A stretch of DNA of 64,000 bases from Kitasatospora setae KM-6054 (lineage in GTDB: Bacteria; Actinomycetota; Actinomycetes; Streptomycetales; Streptomycetaceae): the NCBI RefSeq assembly GCF_000269985.1, contig NC_016109.1, positions 8,645,001 through 8,709,000 on the forward strand, written 5' to 3'. Below, one piece after another: positions 1 to 9,213 of this stretch (position 1 is its first letter; every line of letters begins with the position of its first letter). The position numbers and the translations under genes are program-made. The notes below the pieces were generated by a model. The model worked only from the letters and a program-made list of their open reading frames with translations, was not told the origin of the DNA and searched no databases.

Positions 1-2698
1 GAACACGTCGTACCTGGACGGTGGCAACAAGTGCGACCGGTCGAACGTGGCCGAGATCATGATGGCGGACCTGCCGGGCGAGGTGGGGGTGAAGAAGTTC
101 AACCTCGCCTGCTCGGGGGCCAAGACCGACCAGTTCCACGACGGCTGGGCCGAGAAAAGCCAGGTTTCGCAGCTGGATCAGCTCGACTACGTCGCCCGGA
201 CCAACCGGGTCAAGATGGTGGTCGTCTCGGTCGGCGGGAATGATGTCGGCTTCTCGGACATCATCAAGGCCTGCGTCAAGGCGTACACGCTCCCCTTCCA
301 GGGGACTTGCAATGAGGAGCAGGACAAGAATTTCGATTCGGCCAACCTGTACCTCCGGACCAAGGTCTCCACGGTTCTCAGGTCGATCAAGACCAAGATG
401 AGGGACGCCGGGTATCAGCCCTGGGACTACAGCCTGGTCCTTCAGTCGTATCCTCGCCCCCTTCCCGCGAAAATCGATGACTTCACGCCGGACAACCGGG
501 GCAACAGGGGCTGCCCTTTCAAGGACGCCGATGCCACCTGGGCCGCCACCACGATGATGGAAAAACTCACCAATCGTCTCAAGGAGGCGGCGGACGACGT
601 CGGCGGGGTCAGGTTCCTGGACCTGACCGATGCTTTCGCAGGGCATGAGCTGTGCAGCAAGTTCGCCGACCTGGCGACCACGTCGGGAGGAGTGGCCAGC
701 AACCGTGCCGAGTGGATCCGCTGGCTCCCCGACCGCCTCATCGAAGTCGGCCCCCTGGGTGCGCAGCAGGAGGCGATCCACCCCAACGCGTACGGGCAGC
801 AGGCCTTGGGCGCGTGTCTCACCGCGCTGGCCGCTTATCTGGAGCAGGGCTTCAGAACGGGGGCCTGGCGATTCAAGTGCACGAATCCGGGTGCACGGCC
901 GGCCACCGAGATGGGATTGTCCGAGGATGAGGACGCGAGGTACTCGCTCGGTGTCGCGGTCGATCCGCCGGTCGCGAGTGGTGGCAGTGCCGCGCTGAGC
1001 ACGCGTGGACCATGGCCGGTGGAGGGGCGGCGGTTCCTCACCTCGCCGGGGACGCTCATCCCCGTGGGCGACCTCCCGGCGACCCACGCGGAGCCCGCAG
1101 CGCCGGAGCCCGGGCGGACCTTTGCCGCGGCCCAGAGCTGGACGCCCGTCAGGGACACGGTCGGGGGCTGGCAGTTGAGGGCGCCGAACGGCGCCGCCCT
1201 GGTCGCGGATCCGGGTTCCGGGACGGTCCACCTGCGTGACGTGGGGCCCGTCGAGAGCGATCCGTACGCGGCGAGCTGGCAGTTCCACAGCGACAGCCAG
1301 GGGCATTTCTGGATCACCCACCTGCGCGAGCCCAGAGCTGTGGACATCCATCCGGCGAACATGCGGCGTTGGTGCCTGACCGCCTCGGAGGAGGACGAGA
1401 ACTCGCGCCTGCGGCTCGTTCCCTGCTCCGGGCTCGGCGAACAGCAGTGGAAGGTGGAGAACACCGCTTCCTGCACGAGCCTCCAGTCGCTCGGCGCCTG
1501 CGATGCGGCGCCGGTCGCGGACGCGGACCCGGTGTCGGTCCTGATGGCGACGGGCTTCCTCGAGAAGACCATGGACAAGAACATCGTCAACGACCTCGGG
1601 GTGCCGCAGAGCTACACGGGGGGCCACTTCGGCCCGGGCCCGGAGTTCGGGCCCAACGGATTCCAGGCCTCCTTCACCTACGACAACGCGGTGATCATCG
1701 CCTCCATACTGCAGGGACGCTTCCGCGACGTCGGACGGGCCGTCAGGCTCGGCGACAGCCTGCTGTACGCCCAGGACCACGACCCGGTCGACGACGGCCG
1801 GATCCGCGCGTCCTACCTGACCGACCCGTTCGTCACCACCCTCGGCCGCGACTACCCCGCCGGCACCCCCTACATCGGCAGCTGGTCGGTCTACACCGGC
1901 AACATGGCCTGGGCAGGCATGGCCTTCGCCCGCCTGTACTCGGTCACCGGCGAACAGAAGTACCTCAACGGCGCGCTCCGGGCCGCCGACTGGATCCAGG
2001 ACAACGCCGCCGACACCCGCGGGCTCGGCGGCTATACCGGCGGCTACTCCGACTCCTCCGGCAACGGCACGGCCATGGTCCGCAAGGACTGGAAGGCGAC
2101 CGAGCACAACATCGACGTCGGCGCGTTCTTCGCCATGCTGGCGAAACTGACCGGTGATCAGACCTGGGCCCAGCGCTCCGAGAACGCCTTCGCGTTTGTG
2201 CGCGGCATGCAGGCCGACGACGGCCGGCTGTGGACCGGCACCGGCAACGACGGCGTCACCCAGAACCGCGACAGCGTCCCCGAGGACATCCAGACCTGGA
2301 GCTACCTGGCCACCCTTGACCCCCGCTACTCCCGCTCCATCGACTGGGCCGCCACCAACCTCGCCGCCACCGACAACCCGGTCGGCGGAACCCTCTACGG
2401 CGTCAGCTTCGCCAAGTCCGACACCAGCAAGGTCTGGCTGGAAGGAACCGCCCACCTGCTCGCCGCCTACCACGCCCGCCGCGCACCGGGCGACGACGCG
2501 AAGGCGGCCGTCCTCCAGAAGACCCTGCAGGACGCCCAAGGCGGCGCTGTCCCCAACGCCGACGGCAACGGCATCGTCGCCGCCTCCAGCGACGGCCTCA
2601 CCACCGGTGAGGGCGACATCTACTACGCCTCCCTGCACACCGGCGCCACCGCCTGGTACATCCTCGCCGGCCAAGGCGGAAACCCCTTCCGCCTCTGA
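1..2698 (+). CDS. Secreted SGNH hydrolase / ricin-like lectin / helical-toroid protein (5' truncated)
   Basis: The reading frame is open from the left edge, so the signal peptide and block I (GDS serine) lie outside the window. Visible SGNH marks are block III (VGGNDVGF, about nt 233) and the block V histidine (HPNAYGQ, about nt 778). A middle region ending in a QxW-type lectin motif (EQQWKVEN) follows. The last ~370 residues are rich in aromatic and Asp residues (SYTGGHFGPG, GSWSVYTGNMAWAG, IQTWSYLATL) and look like an (alpha/alpha)6 toroid of the six-hairpin glycosidase type. The likely role is an extracellular esterase/lipase fused to a carbohydrate-active or carbohydrate-binding part. A strong hairpin follows the stop. 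The SGNH call is firm; the toroid's activity is unknown. Confidence 0.75.
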   Translation, partial: NTSYLDGGNKCDRSNVAEIMMADLPGEVGVKKFNLACSGAKTDQFHDGWAEKSQVSQLDQLDYVARTNRVKMVVVSVGGNDVGFSDIIKACVKAYTLPFQGTCNEEQDKNFDSANLYLRTKVSTVLRSIKTKMRDAGYQPWDYSLVLQSYPRPLPAKIDDFTPDNRGNRGCPFKDADATWAATTMMEKLTNRLKEAADDVGGVRFLDLTDAFAGHELCSKFADLATTSGGVASNRAEWIRWLPDRLIEVGPLGAQQEAIHPNAYGQQALGACLTALAAYLEQGFRTGAWRFKCTNPGARPATEMGLSEDEDARYSLGVAVDPPVASGGSAALSTRGPWPVEGRRFLTSPGTLIPVGDLPATHAEPAAPEPGRTFAAAQSWTPVRDTVGGWQLRAPNGAALVADPGSGTVHLRDVGPVESDPYAASWQFHSDSQGHFWITHLREPRAVDIHPANMRRWCLTASEEDENSRLRLVPCSGLGEQQWKVENTASCTSLQSLGACDAAPVADADPVSVLMATGFLEKTMDKNIVNDLGVPQSYTGGHFGPGPEFGPNGFQASFTYDNAVIIASILQGRFRDVGRAVRLGDSLLYAQDHDPVDDGRIRASYLTDPFVTTLGRDYPAGTPYIGSWSVYTGNMAWAGMAFARLYSVTGEQKYLNGALRAADWIQDNAADTRGLGGYTGGYSDSSGNGTAMVRKDWKATEHNIDVGAFFAMLAKLTGDQTWAQRSENAFAFVRGMQADDGRLWTGTGNDGVTQNRDSVPEDIQTWSYLATLDPRYSRSIDWAATNLAATDNPVGGTLYGVSFAKSDTSKVWLEGTAHLLAAYHARRAPGDDAKAAVLQKTLQDAQGGAVPNADGNGIVAASSDGLTTGEGDIYYASLHTGATAWYILAGQGGNPFRL

Positions 2699-2709
2699 CC
2701 GAACCCTCC

Positions 2710-2746
2710 GGCGGCGGCCTCCCCCTTCAGGTGGGAGGCCGCCGCC
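2710..2746. terminator. Rho-independent-type hairpin after the SGNH hydrolase gene
   Basis: GGCGGCGGCCTCCC (2710-2723) pairs perfectly with GGGAGGCCGCCGCC (2733-2746) around a 9-nt loop, starting 11 nt after the stop. No T-run follows, which is usual for actinomycete terminators. Confidence 0.7.
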
Positions 2747-2791
2747 AGACCGACGCCGAGAAGTCCCGCCAGACGGCCGCTCGCGACGTTT

Positions 2792-3025
2792 GTGAAATTC
2801 GGTGATGCCGGTTGCGATGACGGATCGAGTGGGTGCATGGGCGCGGGTTTCGGGGCCAGGGCCGCGGTGGTCGTCTTGTTGGGTGTGGTGGTGTTGGCGG
2901 TCGTCGTCACTTGGTTGCTGCCGTGCGTGCGGCGTCTGCGCGTGGCCCGCTGGGTCCTGGTGGCCGTGAGTGTGCTGCTCGGTGTGGTGGTGCTGGCCGT
3001 CGGTGTGAGTAGGCCCTCGCACTGA
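2792..3025 (+). CDS. Possible small two-TM membrane protein
   Basis: A GTG-started frame of 77 codons encodes two hydrophobic stretches (about residues 25-43 and 53-71) separated by a basic loop (RRLRVAR), as expected for a tiny inner-membrane hairpin protein. An ATG at 2837 could be the real start. No ribosome binding site stands out and I recognise no family. It lies between a terminator and transposon debris, so it may be a chance frame. Confidence 0.3.
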   Translation: MKFGDAGCDDGSSGCMGAGFGARAAVVVLLGVVVLAVVVTWLLPCVRRLRVARWVLVAVSVLLGVVVLAVGVSRPSH

Positions 3026-3254
3026 GCGGCGACCGGCACCGCTGTGGGCGGTGCCGGGAAGAGCGCTCCGGCGCGGGGGCGTGTGTGGCGGGGCGGCCGG
3101 TGATCGCGCTCATGCCGGTGCGGTGGGATATCGGGTGGTGGCTTCCATGCTCCGTACGCCCGGCGGTGGGTGGAGTGCCGGGTGCCGACAGCGCGGTGGG
3201 CCTCCTTCTGGCGGCCTGCCCGTGGTGCCGGTGCCTTTCGATACGTGTTGCGTC

Positions 3255-3330
3255 GCGACCGCCACCGCCCACCGCTGCCGCCACCGCCACCGCCACCGCC
3301 ACCGCTACCGCTACCGCTGCCACCGCTGGT
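3255..3330. repeat. (CCACCG)n / (CCGCTA)n hexanucleotide run
   Basis: A short low-complexity tract of CCACCG units passes into CCGCTA units immediately upstream of the IS3 transposase remnant. It is a slippage repeat and may mark the break point of the element. Confidence 0.7.
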
Positions 3331-3364
3331 TGTTGCTGCTCGCGGGTGTTGTCGTCCGGCCCTC

Positions 3365-3649
3365 CCCGGGGTCTTGGGCCGGGCCGACGTCGCCGCTTCC
3401 ATCGGCTCGGTCGGCGACGCGCTGGACAACGCCCTGATGGAATCAACGATCGGCCTGTACAAGACAGAGCTGATCAAACCCCAGCGGCCTTGGCGCACGC
3501 TCTCCGAAGTCGAACCCGCCACCGCCGAGTGGGCGGACTGGTACAACCATCGCCGACTCCACGGTGAGATAGGCCACGTTCCACCGGCCGAATACGAAGC
3601 CAGCTACTACCTGACCGCCACAAAACACCTGGTCACAGTCACAACGTAG
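3365..3649 (+). pseudogene. IS3-family transposase OrfB, C-terminal remnant
   Basis: The translated end of this frame carries the hallmark of IS3 integrase C-termini: SVGDALDNALMES, then the GLYKTELI segment and WYNHRRLHGEIGHVPPAEYE. Everything upstream of about 3365 is hexanucleotide repeat, so the HTH and the first catalytic Asp residues are gone. It is a dead fragment, unrelated at sequence level to the IS3-like element at 9.8-11.1 kb, and suggests repeated insertion at this boundary. Confidence 0.8.
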
Positions 3650-3738
3650 AGTCTCAAGCCGAGCCGGTGCGCTTGACTGATCACAGCCCCGTCCAGCTCC
3701 TGGCCGGATGTACTTGACGGGGGCGGGAAGGGCGTTGG

Positions 3739-6700
3739 CTACTCATCCCGTTGCTGCAATTGTCTGGCGAATGTGTGCCCGTCCTTGGCGAAGGTGTCCA
3801 CAAGGGCCAGGTAGTGAGGGCGGGTGGCCGAGCTGACATGGGGGCGCAGGGCTTCGAGCCATTCCGGCATCAGGTAGCCCGGTGAGGTGCCCGTGTCGTC
3901 AACGGGTGTGGTGAGTTCCCGTGCCCAGCGCAGGCCGGGGTCGAGTTGGAAGCCGAGCGGCTGCGACCTCAACAGGCCAACCAGGGCGTCCGTGCACCGC
4001 TGCACGCCGCGGGCCTCCTGGAGCCATGCCTCGATGTGATCGCGTAGGGGCTGCACCGGGAGCCAGTTCGCGCGGGCCTGCTGGATGACGGCGTCCAGGT
4101 GCCGGTCGGAGCCGTGGGGTGTGGGTGCGGGCAGGAGGGCCCGCAGCAGGTCCTCGCGGCCCTGGCGTGCCCGGTAGCCGGCGCGGCCGACGACTGGGGG
4201 GAGAGTGAGGGCGCTCTCCATGACGTGCGGCCACAGCACCGCGAGCGGGGCGGCGAGTTCCGGCTCGTAGGTGGCCGCCATCTTCAGGGCATCCAGGAGA
4301 AGTGCCAGTACGGCCGGCGAGCCGACCAACTGGTCGATGATCCCGGCCGCGACGGCGGGCTCGTGGCGGCCGGCGTGCAGCACGGCCGCGGCGAGCGGTG
4401 CGGTCATGTCGGAGCGCAGGTTGTGGAACCGGCCGTCCTCGACGCAGACTGCCCGAGCGTAGGCGTTCAACACGGTCGGCCGAAGCGCCCGGGCCACAGG
4501 CGCGGCGCAGTGCTCGCCGGCGGCGGCGTCCAGCACCGCGGCCACGCTCGGGAACAGCAGGTCCAGTGGGATCCGGTGGTCCTCCATGGCCTCGAGGTCG
4601 GCTGCCAGTGTGCCGGCCTGGCCCAAGGCCGTGCGCGGCGGCGCACCACCGTGGCCTTCCTCCTCTTCGTCGAACTCATCGAGCGCCTCGGGATACCAGT
4701 CCGGGACGTTCAGCGGGTTGGCGGGAGTCAGCCGGATCCCGCCGAGGACTGCCTCCCATGCGAGGGCGTGATGGCACACCGGCCCGGCCGTAGCACAGGG
4801 CTGGCGCCACAGCACGGCCAGTCCGTCACAGGCGTAGCGCCGTACCTCGTGCACCGGATGGCATGCCGCCGCGCGTACCGCCTCCGCCGCGGCCTCCCGC
4901 AGTGCCGGGCCGACCCGGTGTGCGGCCCAGGGCAGCAGCAATCGGGGCAGGACCAGCGCTGCCATCCGGCTCCCCTCCCAGGGGTAGGTGGCATCGGCCG
5001 CGCCGGCCGGCACGCGGTCCGTGATGGCGCAGGCCAGCAGCCCGATCGCCCACTCCAGATCGTCCGCCTCCAGTTCGCGGCCCGTGTCGGCGGCCATCAC
5101 CGCCCCGGCGGCCACCGCGTAGAGGCCACCGGCAGCGTGGACACCGACCTCATCAGAGCGAGAACCCTCCTCCAAGTCCTGGGCGGCATCCCGGGCAACG
5201 CGCAGGTCGGCGGCCAGTTGGGCCAGATCCGCCGGCACCGCGGCCGCAGCGCGCCGCCACAGGTCCGTCATCGCCTGATACGCCGTGGTCATCCCCAGCA
5301 GACGGCTCTGGAAGCCGCTCGCGGCCCGCATCCGTTGGATCCGCTCGGCGATGTCGGGGGAGGGCAGGACCTCGACCACCACCTCCCGCCCTTCTCGGCG
5401 GATGCTGTAGCGGTCGAAGTCCAGATGGTCGGCCCAGTTTCCCACCGCTGGGTCCACGGCATCCTGCTCCCCGCCGGCTTCGCGCAGGCGCCGCGACACC
5501 CCCCGCAGTCGCTCCAGGACCCCTTGGTCGTCCTGGCGCGCGGCCTCGACGACCAAGTGCATCGCCACACGGCCCGGCTGCGCCCGCAGGTAGAGGTCAC
5601 CGGGCAGGTCGGTGGGGGAGCCGGAGCCGAACATGCCCCGGTACATGGCGCGCCGGTTCTCGAACGACCACACCAGCGGCTGGGCGAGGAAGTCGTCCAA
5701 CTCGTCGGTGACGCGGTCCAGATGGCGTACGAGGAAGCCGTAGGCCAATCCCGCGCCGGCGGCCGTGCCGACATGCCGCAGCGGGAGCTGCGCCACGTGC
5801 CGCAGTTCCATCCCGGCCTCGAGCATGTGATGCATCATCAGGTCCAGGGCCATCAGGGAACTCGTGCACGGCTGGGGGCCGTTGAGGGTCCCCTGGTACC
5901 AGCCCCACGCCCCCGCGCCGCCGGCGTACACGCGGACACCGGTGTCCAGCAGGTCCGCCTCCAACACCGGGCCGCCGGGGGAGCTGGCACCCTCGGGCCC
6001 GCCCGGGACCCGCTCGGACACCCCGTCCCAGTACTCTGTGACCGGCCCGTACACGCAGTCGTGGGCCAGCGCCGACACCAGGGCCAGCCCGTGTGGGGCC
6101 GAGGCCTGCAGCAGCGCCATGAACGGCCCCCGGTACCAGGCGGCCTGACCGCGTGTGCGCAGCCCCTCGTACTCGTGCCGTCCCCGGAACGCCTCCTGGC
6201 GGCGGAGGTCCTTCCCCGCGTCGTGCGGGTCCGTGCAGTAGTACGCCGCCGCGAGCCGCAGCAGCAGGTCCGGATCACGGGCCGCCAGAGCGCGTGCGGG
6301 ATCGAAGCGGTCCACCACCGGAGCCAGTTCGCCCCGGTCGGCCAAGGCCACCGCCCGCAGCGCCCGCGCCACGTGTTCGTCCAGGTCGGCGCCGAGCAGC
6401 CCCAAGGCCTCCAACCGCGCCTGGCCCCTGCTTCCACGGCCCCCGCCGCTCAGCAGACGCTCGCGCACCAGAACCCGCGCGGCACGGTAGGGCGACACGT
6501 CGGATCCCGCCGTCTCCAACCGCGCGACCCCCCGCAGCCAGCCGAGCACCACCTCCTCGCCCCGGGACGGCTCATGGTCGGCACCGGAGGCGAACAGGGC
6601 AGTGTTCGCAGCCAGCCACGCCACGACCGGCGCTGCGACCACCACATCGCACGCCCCCTCGCCGGCGAACCGCAGCTGCACGCATGACAGCAGACTGTCC

Positions 6701-8130
6701 AGCAATAGCGGGTCGCCGCCCAGCGAAGCGGACAGCGCTTCCAGCGCCTGCTCGCACCAACCCGCCGCCAGCACCGCCTCCCACGGCACCTCCGCCCACC
6801 GCGGCCCGTGGACTCCGGCCAGCGCCGCGAACCTGGCCGACACCTCCTCCCAGCACGCAAGGAAGGCACCGGTCGCGCTGCCGCGCTGCCGCAGCCTCAC
6901 CTGGCACACGATCCGCGCCGCCCGCACCGCCCACCGGTGCCCCGACGCCTCCAGCAGCGGCAGGCCGTCCTCCAGCAGGAGCCGCCGGGCCACGGCGTAG
7001 TCCCGCAGCACGTCATGCGCGAACTGCTGCTCCTCGCCCCCCAGCGCCGACCCCTCGCCCACCGGCGCCAGGATCCCCGCCGAACGCAGCGACGCCAGCG
7101 TCCGGCCGGTGGGAAGGCGGCCCCGGCGTGCCGTCAGCCGCCCTTCCGCCAACGACACCAGCGCGTCGGCCCGGTCATCCCCCGACCCCTCGTCATCGGC
7201 ACCAGGGCGCCCGCCCTGCAGGATCAGTGCCTGCCACACCACGGAGTAGACGTCGGCCTCGCTGGACAGCACCTCGGGCAGACGGGCGCCGGTGCGTGTG
7301 GCGCGCAGCAGCAGGTCGACGGTGGTCAGCCGGCCCAGCAACCAGCGCGACCTGGCGTCGCGGGCGATCCGGGCGAGTTCGGGGGCGGCGGCCAGCACCT
7401 GGGCACTCTCGCCCTCGTCCAACGAGCGGAGAGTGAACTCCCGAACCGGGCGCCCTGCCAGCTCCAGAATCTGCCGCAGGGTGTCCACCGCATCGTCGCG
7501 GCTGACCAGGACGAGAGTCGCGCCCAGGCCCCAGGCCGCTTCGGCGGCCTCGGCCACCAGGTCCTCCAAGCCCTGCTGCGCCGCCTCCGCGCCGTCCAGG
7601 AGCACGGCACGGCCCGGTGGCCTCTGCTCCCCGCCATCGGCGTGCCCGTCCGCGCCGATCCCTGCGGCCAGCGCCCTCTCCAGCAGGTCCTCCAGCCCGT
7701 CCCGGTGGCCGGCCAGGGCGGGCAAGGGCGCGGCGAGCACGGTGAACTGGCGCCGCCTCAGCTCCTCGGCCACACCCAGTGCCAGGGCCGACTTCCCGGT
7801 GCCCGGCTCCCCGCGCACCAGGACGACCGCCTGTGCTCCCGCATCGGTGACACAGCCCGAAAGGTCGCGCACGGCCGCGCCGCGGTCGATCCGCAACTCC
7901 TCACCGCCGCCGGTGCGGATGAAGCCGGGCGTGAGCCTGCGCAGCCTGCGCTCCCACTGGGCGAACAGGACCGGGGCATCCACAGTGGCGCCGTAGTGGA
8001 TGACGTCGCCGTGCTGGGAGGCGTAGACGCTCCCGTGGGCGGAGGCGGTGTTGACCTGCACCCCATCCTGCTGTGATTCCTGACGGGGGAGTGCCCCGCC
8101 CGCGTCCTCAGGCGGCCGGGTCATCCTCAC
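3739..8130 (-). CDS. Large STAND-type P-loop NTPase of a conflict module
   Basis: 1463 aa. The N-terminus (about residues 25-50) carries VQVNTASAHG...VYASQHG, matching the C-terminal tail of the enzyme encoded just upstream. A P-loop NTPase core follows: Walker A GEPGTGKSA (about residue 110), Walker B-like AVLLDGAE and a sensor-like LVLVSRDD. The remaining ~1000 residues are helix-rich with no enzyme motif and fit the superstructure/sensor part of NLR-like STAND proteins. The GTG start overlaps the stop of the phosphorylase-fold gene (GTGA), so the two are translationally coupled. Such NTPases act as switches that oligomerise on sensing an invader and activate a partner effector. That role, and the phage-defence assignment, are inferred from family and context. 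The ligand is unknown. Confidence 0.8.
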   Translation of the reverse strand: MRMTRPPEDAGGALPRQESQQDGVQVNTASAHGSVYASQHGDVIHYGATVDAPVLFAQWERRLRRLTPGFIRTGGGEELRIDRGAAVRDLSGCVTDAGAQAVVLVRGEPGTGKSALALGVAEELRRRQFTVLAAPLPALAGHRDGLEDLLERALAAGIGADGHADGGEQRPPGRAVLLDGAEAAQQGLEDLVAEAAEAAWGLGATLVLVSRDDAVDTLRQILELAGRPVREFTLRSLDEGESAQVLAAAPELARIARDARSRWLLGRLTTVDLLLRATRTGARLPEVLSSEADVYSVVWQALILQGGRPGADDEGSGDDRADALVSLAEGRLTARRGRLPTGRTLASLRSAGILAPVGEGSALGGEEQQFAHDVLRDYAVARRLLLEDGLPLLEASGHRWAVRAARIVCQVRLRQRGSATGAFLACWEEVSARFAALAGVHGPRWAEVPWEAVLAAGWCEQALEALSASLGGDPLLLDSLLSCVQLRFAGEGACDVVVAAPVVAWLAANTALFASGADHEPSRGEEVVLGWLRGVARLETAGSDVSPYRAARVLVRERLLSGGGRGSRGQARLEALGLLGADLDEHVARALRAVALADRGELAPVVDRFDPARALAARDPDLLLRLAAAYYCTDPHDAGKDLRRQEAFRGRHEYEGLRTRGQAAWYRGPFMALLQASAPHGLALVSALAHDCVYGPVTEYWDGVSERVPGGPEGASSPGGPVLEADLLDTGVRVYAGGAGAWGWYQGTLNGPQPCTSSLMALDLMMHHMLEAGMELRHVAQLPLRHVGTAAGAGLAYGFLVRHLDRVTDELDDFLAQPLVWSFENRRAMYRGMFGSGSPTDLPGDLYLRAQPGRVAMHLVVEAARQDDQGVLERLRGVSRRLREAGGEQDAVDPAVGNWADHLDFDRYSIRREGREVVVEVLPSPDIAERIQRMRAASGFQSRLLGMTTAYQAMTDLWRRAAAAVPADLAQLAADLRVARDAAQDLEEGSRSDEVGVHAAGGLYAVAAGAVMAADTGRELEADDLEWAIGLLACAITDRVPAGAADATYPWEGSRMAALVLPRLLLPWAAHRVGPALREAAAEAVRAAACHPVHEVRRYACDGLAVLWRQPCATAGPVCHHALAWEAVLGGIRLTPANPLNVPDWYPEALDEFDEEEEGHGGAPPRTALGQAGTLAADLEAMEDHRIPLDLLFPSVAAVLDAAAGEHCAAPVARALRPTVLNAYARAVCVEDGRFHNLRSDMTAPLAAAVLHAGRHEPAVAAGIIDQLVGSPAVLALLLDALKMAATYEPELAAPLAVLWPHVMESALTLPPVVGRAGYRARQGREDLLRALLPAPTPHGSDRHLDAVIQQARANWLPVQPLRDHIEAWLQEARGVQRCTDALVGLLRSQPLGFQLDPGLRWARELTTPVDDTGTSPGYLMPEWLEALRPHVSSATRPHYLALVDTFAKDGHTFARQLQQRDE

Positions 8131-9068
8131 ACCCCCGGCGGCAGCCGACGGTCCCCACGGATCGTCAGGGACCCTTTCTGGACCGCGTTGACCGTGCCCT
8201 GGGTGTACGCGGTGTTCACCTGGACCGGACCGCCGACCGCGCCCGGCTCGCCCGCCCCGGGCCCCTTGCCGGTGCCGCGGGAATCCGGTGGCTCACCCGG
8301 CCCCGCAGGGAGGGCGGCGATGACGGCGGCGGCCGCAGCGGCCGCGTGGGCGGCGGCCAGGGGCTGCGACCCGGATGCGTCCGCCGTGGCCTTCGCCCCG
8401 TCCGCGTAGTCGCTCAAGCCCCGGAGCACGAGCGCCTCCAAACCGCCGATGCTGGCGGCCTCGGCAAGGCCGGCCCCCTCCATTTCGATCGCCGCCGCGT
8501 CCTCGAAGGCCTCTGCCAGCAGCCTGCGCACCTCGCCCTGCGACGTGTTGAGGACAGCCTCGCCAGCCGCGATCGGCTTGAAGTGCACTGCCGGCCCCGC
8601 CCCCTCCCACCGGCCGCGCGCATCGCTGGGAATCCCTGCGTGCCACTCCCGGCCGCGCAGGGCGTGCCGGGCCGCCTGCAGCATCGGGTGGGAGGCGGGC
8701 CAGGATTGCGGGCGGGGGAGTGTGCCAGCCGGCGTGTGCTTGGCGCTCTCGTAGGCGTGGATCCGGCTCGCCACCACCACGTCCCCCAGCGCCACGTCCC
8801 GCTTCAGGGCCCCCGCGACGCCGACGAACAGCACTGCCCACGGGTCCAAGTGCTGCCTGGCCCGCTCGGTCACCACGGCGGTCGGTCGGTTACCCGGGCC
8901 GACCTCGGCCAAGGCAACCGCGCGCCCCGTCGTGCCGAGCACCCCCGTCTCGAAGACGGTCCCGCCATGGACAACGCGCCTCAGGCCGGACAGATGGGCC
9001 CGAACCGCCTCGTACTCCAGCCCCAGTGCGGTCAGCACCACCACAGGCCGAGAATCACTACCACTCAT
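8127..9068 (-). CDS. Nucleoside phosphorylase/nucleosidase-fold effector with C-terminal signalling motif
   Basis: 313 aa from the ATG at 9068, preceded by a GGGGG Shine-Dalgarno-like run; an in-frame ATG 48 nt further upstream is an alternative. The fold is PNP/MTA-SAH nucleosidase: LTALGLEYEAV at the N-terminus, VGVAGALKRDVALGDVV, the MEGAG substrate-binding motif and the catalytic Asp in RGLSDYADG, all intact. After a Gly/Pro-rich linker the last ~35 residues carry VQVNTAYTQGTVNAVQKG, nearly the same as the N-terminal motif of the downstream NTPase. PNP-fold proteins are known NLR-linked effectors, and those of the Detocs defence system cleave ATP, so a nucleotide-depleting toxin released by the NTPase is the best guess. 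A housekeeping nucleosidase is unlikely given the tail and coupling. Confidence 0.8.
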   Translation of the reverse strand: MSGSDSRPVVVLTALGLEYEAVRAHLSGLRRVVHGGTVFETGVLGTTGRAVALAEVGPGNRPTAVVTERARQHLDPWAVLFVGVAGALKRDVALGDVVVASRIHAYESAKHTPAGTLPRPQSWPASHPMLQAARHALRGREWHAGIPSDARGRWEGAGPAVHFKPIAAGEAVLNTSQGEVRRLLAEAFEDAAAIEMEGAGLAEAASIGGLEALVLRGLSDYADGAKATADASGSQPLAAAHAAAAAAAVIAALPAGPGEPPDSRGTGKGPGAGEPGAVGGPVQVNTAYTQGTVNAVQKGSLTIRGDRRLPPGV

Positions 9069-9213
9069 CAGACCCCCAAAGAAAGACAACACTCCTGCGA
9101 GAACGGACTTTCCCTCGTTCGAAGGTACCGGCCCCATGCCACGGCGGGCCGCATCGCATCCCCTCGATCCACTGGCAACAATAGCTCCACCCTCCGACAG
9201 TGAAGGAGCCCTA

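Noticed and set aside
3365-3649. Intact transposase gene
   Set aside because: Only the C-terminal integrase piece is present and upstream sequence is hexanucleotide repeat.
4099-6687. 862-aa frame antisense to the NTPase
   Set aside because: Composition shadow of a GC-rich gene: no RBS, no family motif and low-complexity Gly/Arg/Gln content.
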